Shown here piece after piece: positions 44,024 to 53,620 of a stretch of 64,000 nucleotides of DNA (the stretch's first letter is position 1; every line of letters starts with the position of its first letter). The notes beneath the pieces are model-generated. The model was given only the letters and a program-made list of their open reading frames with translations. It searched no databases and had not been told where the DNA came from. The position numbers were made by a program, and so were the translations under genes. This DNA is from Gemmatimonadota bacterium. GTDB taxonomy: Bacteria > JBHIER01 > G020348925. The stretch spans positions 3,443,880-3,507,879 of the forward strand of contig CP070758.1 in NCBI GenBank assembly GCA_020348925.1, written 5' to 3'.

Positions 44024-46438
44024 CTATGATAATGCCGCTGTTGGAAATCGAATTATAAATTCTGTGCCCCTTTCATCCCGCCCATTTTCTGAATCAAAGA
44101 CATTGCACTCCAGGGTGCCCTTGAGTTGATCCACCAAGAGCATCACCATTTGCAATCCCAATGACTGAATGTTTCGGAGATCGATATCCCTTTCAAACCC
44201 AATACCATTATCTCGCACAGTCAAGGTAAGCTGATGCTCGCCTTGGGGATGAAAGCCGATGAAAATTTCTCCTGTGCGGTCCCCCGGGAAGGCATGTTTT
44301 AAGGAATTTGACACCAGTTCATTAAGAATTAAACCACATGGAATAGCCTCGTCGGTATCCAGTAAAATGTCAGTCACGTCAATTTTTGCCTCGATGGTAC
44401 CGGTTTTTACTCCATAGGACTGGAAGAGGTGATTCGTCAAACGTCGGATGTACTGAGATACGTTGATTTTTGATACGCTTCGAGATTGATATAATTGTTC
44501 GTGGATAATTGCCATTGATTTCACGCGGTTTTGACTTTTCTGAAGAAGTTCGAATATTCCTCCATCCGCAACCTCTCCTTTGTGAAGATCAAGCAAGCTG
44601 GATACAACCTGTAAATTGTTTTTTACTCGATGATGAATTTCCCTGAGAAGCACCTCTTTCTCTTTCAGCGCAGCTTTGATCTGTCCCTCGGATCGTTTGC
44701 GTTCGGTAATATCTATCCAGCAGCCGACAATCTCTAGCGGTTTCCCCGTTTCATCCCGCACGAGTTTCATCTCGTCGCGAATCCAGATATATGTGCCGTC
44801 TTTCCTTTGGAATCGGTATTCGCATGTGTGGAATTCCTTCTCAAAAATGGTGGGCAGATCTTCCACAACACGCTGAACATCATCAGGATGTATACGATCA
44901 ATCCAAAAACGAGGAGTTTCAAGAAATTCCTTCGGTTCGTATCCAACCATTCGAATGACGTTTTCGCTCAGAAAGGTGGCTTCGTAATTACCCGAAGTTT
45001 TTGCAGTGTAAATGACTGGCGACGTCATGGAAAGCAAATATTGGAGTCTTTCATTTGCCAGAAGAATCTGTTCCTCCGCTTGCTTGCGCTGGGTAATATC
45101 TTCGACAGTTCCTTCATAATAAAGCGGTTTGCCATACTCATTCCTGACAACTCTTGCACTTTCACGAATAAACACAGTATTTCCATCCTGTCGCACCCAG
45201 GCAGATTCGAGGCCAATAACCGCACCTTCATTTTCCATACGTTCTTTAAATGCCGCGCGCGGGTATTCCGGTTCGAACCCCGTTTCTTCTAAATTGCGGC
45301 GAGCAAGTTCTTCAAAGGAGGTATACCCCAGCATGCGCATCATCGCCGGATTCGCCATAAGTATCTGGCCGTCAGCTGTCGTCCGATAGAGACCGATCAT
45401 AGCATTTTCAAAAAGGGTTCGAAACCGTTCCTCCGCCTCAATAAGAGCTTGTTCCATTTTCTTTCGCTCTGTAATGTCATGAGAAATAATCTGAACAGCA
45501 TGTATTTCGCCATCGATATCTCTTAAAGGCTGAATGTTCGACCAAAACCATCGCTTCCCTGATGGGAGTTCCATGGCATCTTCGAAACCGCAACTCACAC
45601 CTGAATCCATGACTTGACGATTTCTCTCCAAGAGCTCAACGGCCTTGTCTGGAAAAAGTTCGTGCATCGACTTTCCAATAAAATGTTCTGGCGCTCCGCC
45701 AAGATTCTTCGCTCCTATGACATTTACCATCAAAACAATACCACTTCTGTCGAAAAGTGTTACCGGATTGCCCGAATGTTCGAACAGCAGTCGGTATTTC
45801 TCTTCGCTCTCCCGGAGTGCCTTTTCAGTTTGTTTGCGCTCCCTTAATTCCCGCTTAAATTGTTCGTTGATTCTATGGACTTGAGCTGTACGCTCTTCAA
45901 CCATCTCTTCGAGGTGCTCGTAGTATCGCTGTAATTCCAACTCCGCCTGTTTGCGCTCGCTCATATCAACACAGGCACACAGACCCATCATCACCCTGCC
46001 AAGGGCATCGCGGACAGGATAGGTATTCGCGAGGAGATAACATATCGATTTATCCGCCCGCTGGTCTTTCCATTCAAGGCTGTAAAAACTCTGTCCTTTA
46101 AAGACAGCAGCGAGGATTTTTTTCCTTCTCCGTCGCTCGCTTGAATCGGCCAATTTCTTCAAAAGTGACGTGTTGACAATCTCCCTTGGCCTGAGACCGT
46201 AAAGTTCCTCAAATGCTCTGTTCCAGATCTGGATGTTGCCTTCCCGGTCGAAACCGAAACAGGCGATGGGGAGGTTATTAAACAGCGTCCGAAACAATCC
46301 GTTTGATTCGTGGTGCATAGTCTCCAAGAGTTTCTCCTGAGACTCATTTGTTTCCGTTCCTTCACTCTGGTGACGCACCTCTTCCTGTTCCTCTGAACGA
46401 TGAACCTGAGTTTTTCTGCTATCTTTCATCGCGTGCAT
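44024..46438 (-). CDS. multi-PAS sensor histidine kinase (HisKA_2 type)
   Basis: 804 residues, no membrane segment. Four PAS/PAC units at about 45-160, 210-325, 335-455 and 465-582, the last with the PAC motif TGKPLEIVGCWIDITERK; a coiled coil (about 160-210) links the first two. The kinase core is of the HisKA_2 group, with phospho-acceptor His603 in HHRVKNNLQ, N box NELVSNSLKHA (706-716) and G box DNGIGF (743-748). Cytoplasmic sensor of redox, light or ligand. No response regulator lies next to it, so the partner is elsewhere. Confidence 0.9.
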   Translation of the reverse strand: MHAMKDSRKTQVHRSEEQEEVRHQSEGTETNESQEKLLETMHHESNGLFRTLFNNLPIACFGFDREGNIQIWNRAFEELYGLRPREIVNTSLLKKLADSSERRRRKKILAAVFKGQSFYSLEWKDQRADKSICYLLANTYPVRDALGRVMMGLCACVDMSERKQAELELQRYYEHLEEMVEERTAQVHRINEQFKRELRERKQTEKALRESEEKYRLLFEHSGNPVTLFDRSGIVLMVNVIGAKNLGGAPEHFIGKSMHELFPDKAVELLERNRQVMDSGVSCGFEDAMELPSGKRWFWSNIQPLRDIDGEIHAVQIISHDITERKKMEQALIEAEERFRTLFENAMIGLYRTTADGQILMANPAMMRMLGYTSFEELARRNLEETGFEPEYPRAAFKERMENEGAVIGLESAWVRQDGNTVFIRESARVVRNEYGKPLYYEGTVEDITQRKQAEEQILLANERLQYLLSMTSPVIYTAKTSGNYEATFLSENVIRMVGYEPKEFLETPRFWIDRIHPDDVQRVVEDLPTIFEKEFHTCEYRFQRKDGTYIWIRDEMKLVRDETGKPLEIVGCWIDITERKRSEGQIKAALKEKEVLLREIHHRVKNNLQVVSSLLDLHKGEVADGGIFELLQKSQNRVKSMAIIHEQLYQSRSVSKINVSQYIRRLTNHLFQSYGVKTGTIEAKIDVTDILLDTDEAIPCGLILNELVSNSLKHAFPGDRTGEIFIGFHPQGEHQLTLTVRDNGIGFERDIDLRNIQSLGLQMVMLLVDQLKGTLECNVFDSENGRDERGTEFIIRFPTAALS

Positions 46439-46574
46439 TCCGCAACGGCTCTTTCGTATTTTTGAGGCACCTCAATATGAGGACCCCACATCGCGATGCT
46501 TTGACCGAACGTGGCAGACTTCGCTTGTTGTGGTCTTTTTCTCATCGAAATATTCGGCGGTGAATGATTTCCAT

Positions 46575-47633
46575 CTAAGATTCTTTTCTCTCGACTACGG
46601 GCACAACGAGGGAATCGAGTTGCGCAGATTCGCTTTTCCCCAGGAGCCGAAGAAATCTTCTTATGATTTTTTCCTCGAATGACCACAGTTCCTTTTCATC
46701 AGCGGAGAAACAATCCATCCACCCACCAGCCATCATGCCATGGCCTCCGGCTCTCCCTTTCCTCCCCACGAGGCGTCGGATAATACGGCCGGCCTCGGCT
46801 CTGGGGTTTGATGTCCGGACTGAGATTATGAGTTTGTTCTCAAATCGTCCCAGACAAAGGGACCACGTCGCTTTCTCGTGCCTCAGGAGCAAATCGGCAA
46901 ATTCTGGTATGATATCCGGATTCTCAACCGATCCGATCCGAGAGCCAATGACATTCTTGTGGATGAACGCATTCTCCAAAGCATGATCGACGTACGTATA
47001 ATAGGACTGGGGGAGTGGTGGAAATTCTATCTTCGCCAAGGTCCGCATGTTTGCCGAAGAGAACAGCGTCATGTAGGCTTTCACATCCGCTTCGGTAGCT
47101 TGGCGACCGAGATTTCTTGTATCCGAGGCTATCCCGTAAAAGAGTGCTGTGGCCAAAGGAGACGGGATCTCAAGAGCGGCTTCCTGTAAATACTCGGTCA
47201 CAATGGTAGAAGTAGCACCGTACGTCTCTCTGACATCAACACACGGGGCGTTGAATCCTCTTCGCCGGGGATGATGATCGATAACCACGGTCGGTGCAGC
47301 CCACTGTGGTAAGGAATTGTTACCGGTGCCGGGTTGCGTGTCGACCAGGGCAAAATCCTTGAACGCTCTGAGATTCAGCTTTTCAACAGGTTCCAATCGA
47401 AGCTTCAGAAGACGCAGCATGGTTTTGTTCTCGGCACGACCAATTGTTCCTCCGTAGGCCGCTCGAACGCGAACTCCCCATTTGTTCTGAAACAAATATC
47501 TCAATCCCTCGGCGCTGGCCAATGCATCGGGATCAGGATTGTCGTGAGTGAGCACCACAAGCCTCTCGCCGGAGTGAGCCACCTGTTCGAGTTGAATGAG
47601 TTTTTCATGTGTCACTGCGTCTTCATTGCCCAT
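46575..47633 (-). CDS. DHH-family phosphoesterase (NrnA/RecJ-like)
   Basis: 352 residues. Motifs HDNPDPDALASAEGL (30-44), VDTQPG, the DHH motif in VVIDHHPRR (about 133-141), and DHH-associated GGHGMMAGG near the C-terminus. The family includes nanoRNases, pAp phosphatases and cyclic-dinucleotide phosphodiesterases. The DHHA1-type C-terminal GGGH motif (here AGGHGM) is present. Exact substrate unknown. It lies 18 bases after the site-2 protease gene. Confidence 0.88.
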   Translation of the reverse strand: MGNEDAVTHEKLIQLEQVAHSGERLVVLTHDNPDPDALASAEGLRYLFQNKWGVRVRAAYGGTIGRAENKTMLRLLKLRLEPVEKLNLRAFKDFALVDTQPGTGNNSLPQWAAPTVVIDHHPRRRGFNAPCVDVRETYGATSTIVTEYLQEAALEIPSPLATALFYGIASDTRNLGRQATEADVKAYMTLFSSANMRTLAKIEFPPLPQSYYTYVDHALENAFIHKNVIGSRIGSVENPDIIPEFADLLLRHEKATWSLCLGRFENKLIISVRTSNPRAEAGRIIRRLVGRKGRAGGHGMMAGGWMDCFSADEKELWSFEEKIIRRFLRLLGKSESAQLDSLVVPVVERKES

Positions 47634-47651
47634 GATGAATCCCGCTCTCTT

Positions 47652-48770
47652 CTATGTACCCAGATCGGTTTTGATTTGAAACAAATCCATAATATCTCTT
47701 CTGGTAATGACACCGACCAATGTATCTCCGGCGAAGACGGGGAGTCGTCCCTGTCCGGTCCGAAGCATGATACTGAGCGCCTCAACGGCCTCACCTTGTG
47801 GATGAAGCTTCTCGATAGCGGGCAGAGGCGCCATGATCTCTTTGATCCTCGTCGTGGCCCATTGAGATCTGGGAATCTCCTTGACGTCGTGCAGCGTGAC
47901 ACATCCAGTAATACGATCGCCGTCAAGAACGGGAAAACCGTGAAACCGATGTTTAAAGAAGAAATCCTCGACAAGGGTGTCGAGGTTCTGCGAACCGTCA
48001 ACGACCACGACATCTCGACTCATCAAATCGCCTACAGTAACGCCTGACAGATTCTCTTTATACGCCACTCGCATGTAACTCATTTGAGCGGCCTGATGGA
48101 GAAACGTTCCGATGAGCACATACCATATGCCTGATAAGTTTCCTCCAATTACGCTGAGAATCCCAACAATGAGCAGAAGGTAGGCGAACATCTTTCCCGC
48201 GCGGCTCGCGATATTCGTGGCCTTTTTAAAATTACCCGTCCTCCTCCACAGGACGGCCCGCAAGACGCGGCCTCCGTCAAGGGGAAAACCTGGAATGATG
48301 TTAAACAGAGCCAAAACAACGTTGAGATATGCGACGTATCGAATGAGAGTGCCCACCTGAGGTGTGACGATGGAATTCATCAGAAATGCTACGATCCAGC
48401 ACAGGAACCCCAGAGCGAGACTCGTAACGGGACCTGCCGCGGCCATGTTGAGCTCCGAGGAGGCATCCTTTGGCTCTTCGGCCATTTCCGCCATACCCCC
48501 AAATATGAACAGCGTGATGGTTCGTATCTCCATACCGTACCGTCTGGCCACGAGGGAATGGCTCAACTCGTGCAGGAGAACCGAAGCAAAGAGCATCACC
48601 GTGGCAATCGAACCCTGAACCCAGTAGATCAACGGAGACATGCCGGGGAGGACTCTCGGGAAATACCCCGTCGCCAATCCCCAGGTGGCCAGCCCAAAGA
48701 TAATGAACCACGTATAGTCAATGGCTATCTGAAACCCGGAAATACGGACGAGATTCAATCTTCCGGTCAT
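47652..48770 (-). CDS. site-2 metalloprotease with CBS pair
   Basis: 372 residues of the M50 family, SpoIVFB-like subgroup. Zinc motif HELSHSL at 67-73 in a membrane helix, plus the distal ligand in NIIPGFPLDGGR (Asp near 165). About four to six membrane segments to ~235, then two CBS domains (about 245-372) that probably sense adenosine nucleotides and regulate the protease. It would cut membrane-bound regulators within the lipid bilayer. Co-transcribed with the DHH gene. Confidence 0.9.
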   Translation of the reverse strand: MTGRLNLVRISGFQIAIDYTWFIIFGLATWGLATGYFPRVLPGMSPLIYWVQGSIATVMLFASVLLHELSHSLVARRYGMEIRTITLFIFGGMAEMAEEPKDASSELNMAAAGPVTSLALGFLCWIVAFLMNSIVTPQVGTLIRYVAYLNVVLALFNIIPGFPLDGGRVLRAVLWRRTGNFKKATNIASRAGKMFAYLLLIVGILSVIGGNLSGIWYVLIGTFLHQAAQMSYMRVAYKENLSGVTVGDLMSRDVVVVDGSQNLDTLVEDFFFKHRFHGFPVLDGDRITGCVTLHDVKEIPRSQWATTRIKEIMAPLPAIEKLHPQGEAVEALSIMLRTGQGRLPVFAGDTLVGVITRRDIMDLFQIKTDLGT

Positions 48771-49015
48771 TCATTCTCCTTTTCCCTCAACCTCTGCACT
48801 CAGGAATACCATGAGATCGGACATCCCAAAGCGTCTTGATGACGAACACCTCCTCGCAGACGAGTTGCGCTGAAAAGATGCTCCTTCATTCCGGCAACAT
48901 ACCAATATAGAGAAGTGTTCGGAACAAGTCAAGAGGGGTCCTTTCAGCGACCACCATGTTCACTCATGAATGTAGCACCTCTTCGTCAATTCCCTTAAAG
49001 CCCCAACTGGGCCAT

Positions 49016-50047
49016 TTATGAGACACAAGTGCCGACAAGAGGGATTTCATTGCCGCAGCAAGGACAACTATGATCCCGCAGCGTATAGGTGAGAATTGAA
49101 TATCGGTGTCTTTCGATGAGGAGTTTTCCGCACCGATCGCAATAGGTGTTCTCGGCCGGATGGCCGGGGATATTTCCCAGGTAGACGAACCGGAGACCCT
49201 GCTCATGTCCAATCTCTTTGGCTTTTTCCAAGGTTTTGGCGTGAGTTTTTTGTACATGGGACAGCTTGAAATGCGGGACAAAACGGGTCACATGCCAGGG
49301 TGTCTCTTCTCCAAGTCGCGTTACAATCCAGGCCGCAATATCTTTCAGCTCATCCACGTCGTCATTATACCCCGGGATAATGTTCGTAACAACCTCCACC
49401 CACATCCCCCACTTCCCCTTGGCCCGCTCTACGACCTTCAACAACTCTCCCACGTTTGTGACGTTGGCAATCTTTTTATATGTCTTTGGGCGAAAACCTT
49501 TGATGTCTACACGGAAAGCATCCAGGTAAGGGCCGATGAGATCCAAAGCCTCAGGTGACATGTATCCGTTCGTCACATAATTGGTATACAAACCCGCTTG
49601 TTTGGCCAGCTTCGCTCCATCGAGAGTGTATTCGAACCACAGGGTCGGTTCGTTATACGTCCAGGAAATACCCTGACAGCCGTGCTCTTTTGCCAAAAAC
49701 ACAGCCTCTTCCGGTGAAATATACTGGCCTTCTTCACCGTTCTCTCTAGGCTCTTGATGGGCGATGTCCCAATTCTGACAACCGGGACACTTGAAATTGC
49801 ATCCGTGGGAGCCCAAAGAAAAGGCTCGACTTCCGGGATAAAAATGGAAGAGGGGTTTGATCTCGATGGGTGCCACGTGTTGGACAACAACGCGACCGTA
49901 TGCAAGCGAGTAGAGCCGCCCCTCCCTGTTACGACGCGTGCCGCAATAACCACGCTGCCCCACAGATATGGTGCACCGCCTCAGGCACATGTGACACCGA
50001 ACGTCGCTGTTATTGAGGGGTTCGTATAGAAGACTTTCCCGAATCAC
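49016..50047 (-). CDS. amrS: AmmeMemoRadiSam radical SAM enzyme AmrS
   Basis: 343 residues, GTG start. Radical SAM cluster motif CNFKCPGC (Cys83, 87, 90), preceded by four N-terminal cysteines (18, 21, 25, 35) that form a likely zinc knuckle. KPLFHFYPGSRAFSLGSHGC, in part KPLFHFYPGSRAFSLGS, is the AmrS/PflA-like signature. Homologues occur with AmmeMemoRadiSam A and B domain proteins, which are not in this window. The reaction is not established. Confidence 0.88.
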   Translation of the reverse strand: MIRESLLYEPLNNSDVRCHMCLRRCTISVGQRGYCGTRRNREGRLYSLAYGRVVVQHVAPIEIKPLFHFYPGSRAFSLGSHGCNFKCPGCQNWDIAHQEPRENGEEGQYISPEEAVFLAKEHGCQGISWTYNEPTLWFEYTLDGAKLAKQAGLYTNYVTNGYMSPEALDLIGPYLDAFRVDIKGFRPKTYKKIANVTNVGELLKVVERAKGKWGMWVEVVTNIIPGYNDDVDELKDIAAWIVTRLGEETPWHVTRFVPHFKLSHVQKTHAKTLEKAKEIGHEQGLRFVYLGNIPGHPAENTYCDRCGKLLIERHRYSILTYTLRDHSCPCCGNEIPLVGTCVS

Positions 50048-50317
50048 TCAATCCCTTACACGCTTTAAGGGGGATGAAATATGGTTCTGCTATATCAAAC
50101 AGCACCCTTTTTTCATTTTTTTCAAGGATCGTGCTATTGCTTGTTTTTGACAATCTGCTATTTGTGGTCCATCACATGCGATGGCCGACAAGCTCATGTA
50201 TTCGTAAATGAGAACAGAGGACGCTGAAAATTCGAGACAAAATCGTGATCAAGTGCTTAAGGAATGACATCGCAGCCGTCCGGAAATAACTTCATAGCAA
50301 GCAATACAACGATCATG

Positions 50318-50665
50318 TTAACAGATACCAATCACATACTGGCGTTGATCGAGTAGGCACCGTCGCAGACGGATGGCCAAGGATCGGGCTACGGCCACGA
50401 AGGCTATATTGGCTTCGGTGCCCTGAGCTCGAATGCGATTATATTTCGCCCTCAAATGTGGGTCATGCCTAATAACAGTCCAGGCGCTGTCAATGAGCAC
50501 ATGTCTCAGATAAGCATTACCTTCCCGGATAAAATGCCCAAGACGGACATGTTTCCCGGAAGAGTGCTGCGAAGGTGTCAACCCCAGATAACTGGAGAAC
50601 CGAGTCGTTTTTCTGAATCTCTGAAATGTTGAACCCGGAGTTTTGGTTTTTCGTTCCGAGTTCAA
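50318..50665 (-). pseudogene. IS110-family transposase fragment (C-terminal part)
   Basis: 115 codons matching the Transposase_20 part of IS110/IS116/IS902 enzymes: FSSYLGLTPSQHSSGKHVRLG and GNAYLRHVLIDSAW. The N-terminal DEDD catalytic domain is missing, since the 5' end abuts the agmatinase-family stop at 50673. This is therefore a remnant, and the 270 bases to amrS (50048-50317) hold no other gene I can see. Confidence 0.8.
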
Positions 50666-50672
50666 TGCATAA

Positions 50673-51476
50673 TTATCCCACCATCCTCGCCACGATTTCC
50701 TTCAATATCTTAGCACAAGCCATGGCCGTGATGCCTGCTGGATCCCGGTCGGGATTGAATTCGACAATGTCCGCGCCGACAACAGCCGGCGCGTTGACAT
50801 TCTGAATGAGTCTGATCGCTTGCCGTGTCGTCAATCCTCCCGGTTCGTGATGTGAGACGCCCGGGGCAAAGGCCGGATCGAGGACATCCACGTCAAAAGA
50901 GATATATAATGGCTCGCTAAATTCGAAGCTGAGATCGTCATGCCAGTCCTTCATCTCATTCACTTCAACACCAAATTTTTGTGCCCGCTCGCGTTGATGA
51001 CCATTCACTGCTCTTATACCCACTTGAACCAGCCGCTCGACGAGTCCTTCCTCCATGATCCTGGCAAAGGGACAAGCATGGGAGTACCGATTCCCATCGA
51101 GTTCGTCATAAAGATCAGGGTGGGCATCAAATTGGAGAACATGCAACCTGGGATACTTCTCACTGAAAGCCTTGATGATGGGATACGTCACCGCGTGATC
51201 ACCGCCAAGTGAGATGGGAATGGACTTCTTATTGAGAAGGTCTGTAATGGTACTCTCGATCCTTTCCATTGGATTTTCAGAACTGTTGAAGGCGACATCA
51301 CCGGCATCAACAATGACGGAATCGCCACCGAGATCCAATCCGCTCTCGCTCCATGTGTTGGTCGAATCACAATGGAAGGCATCCCGTATCTGTTGCGGTG
51401 CCTGTGCCGGGCCTCTCAAAAAAGAGGATTGCTTGTCGTCGGGAAGGCCAATGATGGCTATTTTTCTCTGTTCCAT
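50673..51476 (-). CDS. speB: agmatinase/ureohydrolase family enzyme
   Basis: 267 residues. Dinuclear manganese site fully conserved: His94 in GGDHAVTY, Asp117-His119-Asp121 in DAHPDLYDE, and Asp195-Asp197 in SFDVDVLDP. Length and the motif GADIVEFNP match agmatinase-type ureohydrolases, which split agmatine to putrescine and urea. Formimidoylglutamase or guanidinobutyrase are alternatives. An IS110 remnant follows immediately. Confidence 0.87.
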   Translation of the reverse strand: MEQRKIAIIGLPDDKQSSFLRGPAQAPQQIRDAFHCDSTNTWSESGLDLGGDSVIVDAGDVAFNSSENPMERIESTITDLLNKKSIPISLGGDHAVTYPIIKAFSEKYPRLHVLQFDAHPDLYDELDGNRYSHACPFARIMEEGLVERLVQVGIRAVNGHQRERAQKFGVEVNEMKDWHDDLSFEFSEPLYISFDVDVLDPAFAPGVSHHEPGGLTTRQAIRLIQNVNAPAVVGADIVEFNPDRDPAGITAMACAKILKEIVARMVG

Positions 51477-51515
51477 AAGGCTTAGGGCACAAATGCTTCA
51501 AGCATGATGGCATCG

Positions 51516-51546
51516 GACTTTCGAAGTCTGCAAGACTTCGAAAGTC
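51516..51546. repeat. 14-bp perfect-stem palindrome
   Basis: GACTTTCGAAGTCT-GCA-AGACTTCGAAAGTC. It lies in the 182-base gap between the GMP-synthetase-like gene and the agmatinase-family gene. No T-run on the minus strand, so a terminator is not shown. It looks like a mobile palindromic repeat. Confidence 0.6.
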
Positions 51547-51658
51547 GTGCGATTTTCTTGAGGAGATCGAAGGCCAAAACTCGACATCATTCGAAAGATA
51601 TCTAACCTGGTATATTCATGTTCCGTTGAGTTTAAGGTGGTTTCATGAAGTATCCAGG

Positions 51659-52624
51659 CTAAATAGCCTCAATCGTCGAAGGCGGTTTCCCGGTTATGTT
51701 GTACGTGACGCTCACCACCCCGGGCACTTCCGTCGTTATTCGTGCCGCCAATGTATCCAGAGTTTCATAAGGCAGTCTCGTGGGCGATCCCTCCTTGGCA
51801 TCCGTGCTGTCCCAACATCTGACCTCTATTTGCAGTCCAAAGTCTCTCTTCCCCTCTCTCATTCCTGTAACCCTGTCTTCATGCAGCACCGCCAGATACT
51901 GAAAGGCACCAACACCACCCAACTCCTCTTCAACAATTTTCGTAGCTTTGCGGACGGTTTCGACTCTGGTTGGCGTGACTTCCCCTATGACTCGTGTCGC
52001 CAGCGCAGGTCCGGGAAAGGGCGGTCTGCTGTACATCTCTTCCGGTAATCCCAAAACTCTCCCAACCTCCCGTATTCCCGATTTTCGCAGTTGGATTAAC
52101 GGTTCCATGACTTTATATCCGAACGCCTCTTCGGTGTCGATGCCGAGCTGCTCCAAGATATTGTGCTGTCTCTTGATGCCGGCCACGGTCTCTTCAACGT
52201 CCGTGTAGTTTGTACCCTGCAAGAGATAGTGTGCTTCGCTCTCTCTGATCAAATCGCCGAAAATATCTTTGTAAAATGTCTGGGTAACGGCCTCTCTCTT
52301 TTCTTCGGGATCGGTTTTCCCTTTCAAGGCATCAAAAAACCGGTCCTTGGCGTCAATAACCTCTATCGGAACGCTCAAATCTTCGAACCATGTGGCAATC
52401 TGCTGCGGTTCCCCTTCCCGCATGAGACCGCTGTCTATGAAATATGTCTTGAGCCGATCGCCCAACGCTTTATGACCCAACAACGTCACCACCGAAGAAT
52501 CGACTCCCCCGGAAAGGGCATTGACAGCAAAGCCTGTGCCTACGGTAGAAGATATCTCCTCCACTTTCTGTTTTACAAACTCTTCTGGTTGGAGTTTTTC
52601 AGTCTTAATTTCCTGAATGTCCAT
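51659..52624 (-). CDS. stand-alone GMP-synthetase ATP-PPase
   Basis: 321 residues, start preceded by AGGAG. PP-loop SGGVDSSVV (38-46), GMP-synthetase signatures LLQGTNYTDVEE, SRPPFPGPALATRVIGE and the C-terminal dimerisation/XMP-binding end ITGKPPSTIEA. The glutamine amidotransferase domain of ordinary GuaA is absent, as in the archaeal two-subunit enzyme. It could be the ATPase subunit of GMP synthase with a separate glutaminase, or an ammonia-using or sulfur-transfer enzyme. Confidence 0.85.
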   Translation of the reverse strand: MDIQEIKTEKLQPEEFVKQKVEEISSTVGTGFAVNALSGGVDSSVVTLLGHKALGDRLKTYFIDSGLMREGEPQQIATWFEDLSVPIEVIDAKDRFFDALKGKTDPEEKREAVTQTFYKDIFGDLIRESEAHYLLQGTNYTDVEETVAGIKRQHNILEQLGIDTEEAFGYKVMEPLIQLRKSGIREVGRVLGLPEEMYSRPPFPGPALATRVIGEVTPTRVETVRKATKIVEEELGGVGAFQYLAVLHEDRVTGMREGKRDFGLQIEVRCWDSTDAKEGSPTRLPYETLDTLAARITTEVPGVVSVTYNITGKPPSTIEAI

Positions 52625-52664
52625 TTCGCTCTCCTGTTACTTCGTGCTGTTTTATCAGGTTCGG

Positions 52665-53438
52665 TCAATATGATTTGTCGCCACCCAGGAGCCCACCCAA
52701 GAGATCACCCCCGATACCGGCGACACCCTTCTGCTCGCCCTTCTGTTGAAAGCGGGACGCAGCAAAGATGCGGTCGGCGAGTCGCGAGAAAGGCAGACTT
52801 TGCAGATAGACAAGCCCCGGCCCGGTCAATCTGGCGAGAAAAATTCCCTCTCCGCCGAAGAGGGCGTTCTTGAATCCACCGACAAATTGGATGTCGTAAT
52901 CAACAGAAGGTGAAAAGGCCACCAAACATCCTGTGTCAACACGCAGCGTCTCATGAGCTTTAAGTTCTCTCGTGACTATTGTGCCACCCGCATGAACGAA
53001 AGCCATCCCAGAACCTTCGAGCCGCTGCAGGATAAATCCCTCACCGCCGAACAGGCCTGCTCCGATTTTTTTCGTAAAAGCTATTTCGATTTCGATACCT
53101 CTGGCGGCGCATAAAAAGGCATCTTTTTGACACAGAAATCGACCTCCGAGTTTATCCAGCTCGAGAGGAATGATTTTGCCCGGATACGGAGCACCGAAGG
53201 CAACATGCCCTTTCCCTTTTCCGTTATAGAGAAAGGTCGTGATAAAGAAACTCTCCCCGGTGACTATTCGTTTGAAGCCCTTGAACAGACCGCCGCCTGT
53301 GGACGTTTGCATTTCAATTCCCTCGCACATATACATCATCGCCCCGGCCTCCGCCCTGATTCCTTCACCGGGATCCAATTCGATTTCAACGAGCTGCATA
53401 TCGTCGCCGAAGATTTTGTAGTCAATAATATCCGCCAT
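52665..53438 (-). CDS. AIM24/TIGR00266 family protein
   Basis: 257 residues from MADIIDYKIFGDDMQLVEIEL (ATG 53438, GGGAG upstream), a double-stranded beta-helix protein. Family features: GEGIRAEAGAMMYM near 28, the repeated GG(L/E)F/GGEG turns, FVHAGGTIV, and the tail GIGGDLLGGLLGGD. Often encoded as single-gene units. The function is not established. Residues before MADII in the longer frame are unlikely to be translated. Confidence 0.85.
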   Translation of the reverse strand: MADIIDYKIFGDDMQLVEIELDPGEGIRAEAGAMMYMCEGIEMQTSTGGGLFKGFKRIVTGESFFITTFLYNGKGKGHVAFGAPYPGKIIPLELDKLGGRFLCQKDAFLCAARGIEIEIAFTKKIGAGLFGGEGFILQRLEGSGMAFVHAGGTIVTRELKAHETLRVDTGCLVAFSPSVDYDIQFVGGFKNALFGGEGIFLARLTGPGLVYLQSLPFSRLADRIFAASRFQQKGEQKGVAGIGGDLLGGLLGGDKSY

Positions 53439-53620
53439 ATTCAAAACTCCCTGCAGTTCCTCCTGCCTCAATTCCTAACTGTCATTCCTGCCGGAATACC
53501 GGAATCCCCAAGACAGTAAGAACATGATGCAAATTGAAGAGACGCCTGTCTTATTTTACAGATGTTATCTCCGGAAAAATCCGACCTGTATTTCCTTTCA
53601 AAAATTACTTTAACAAGGGC

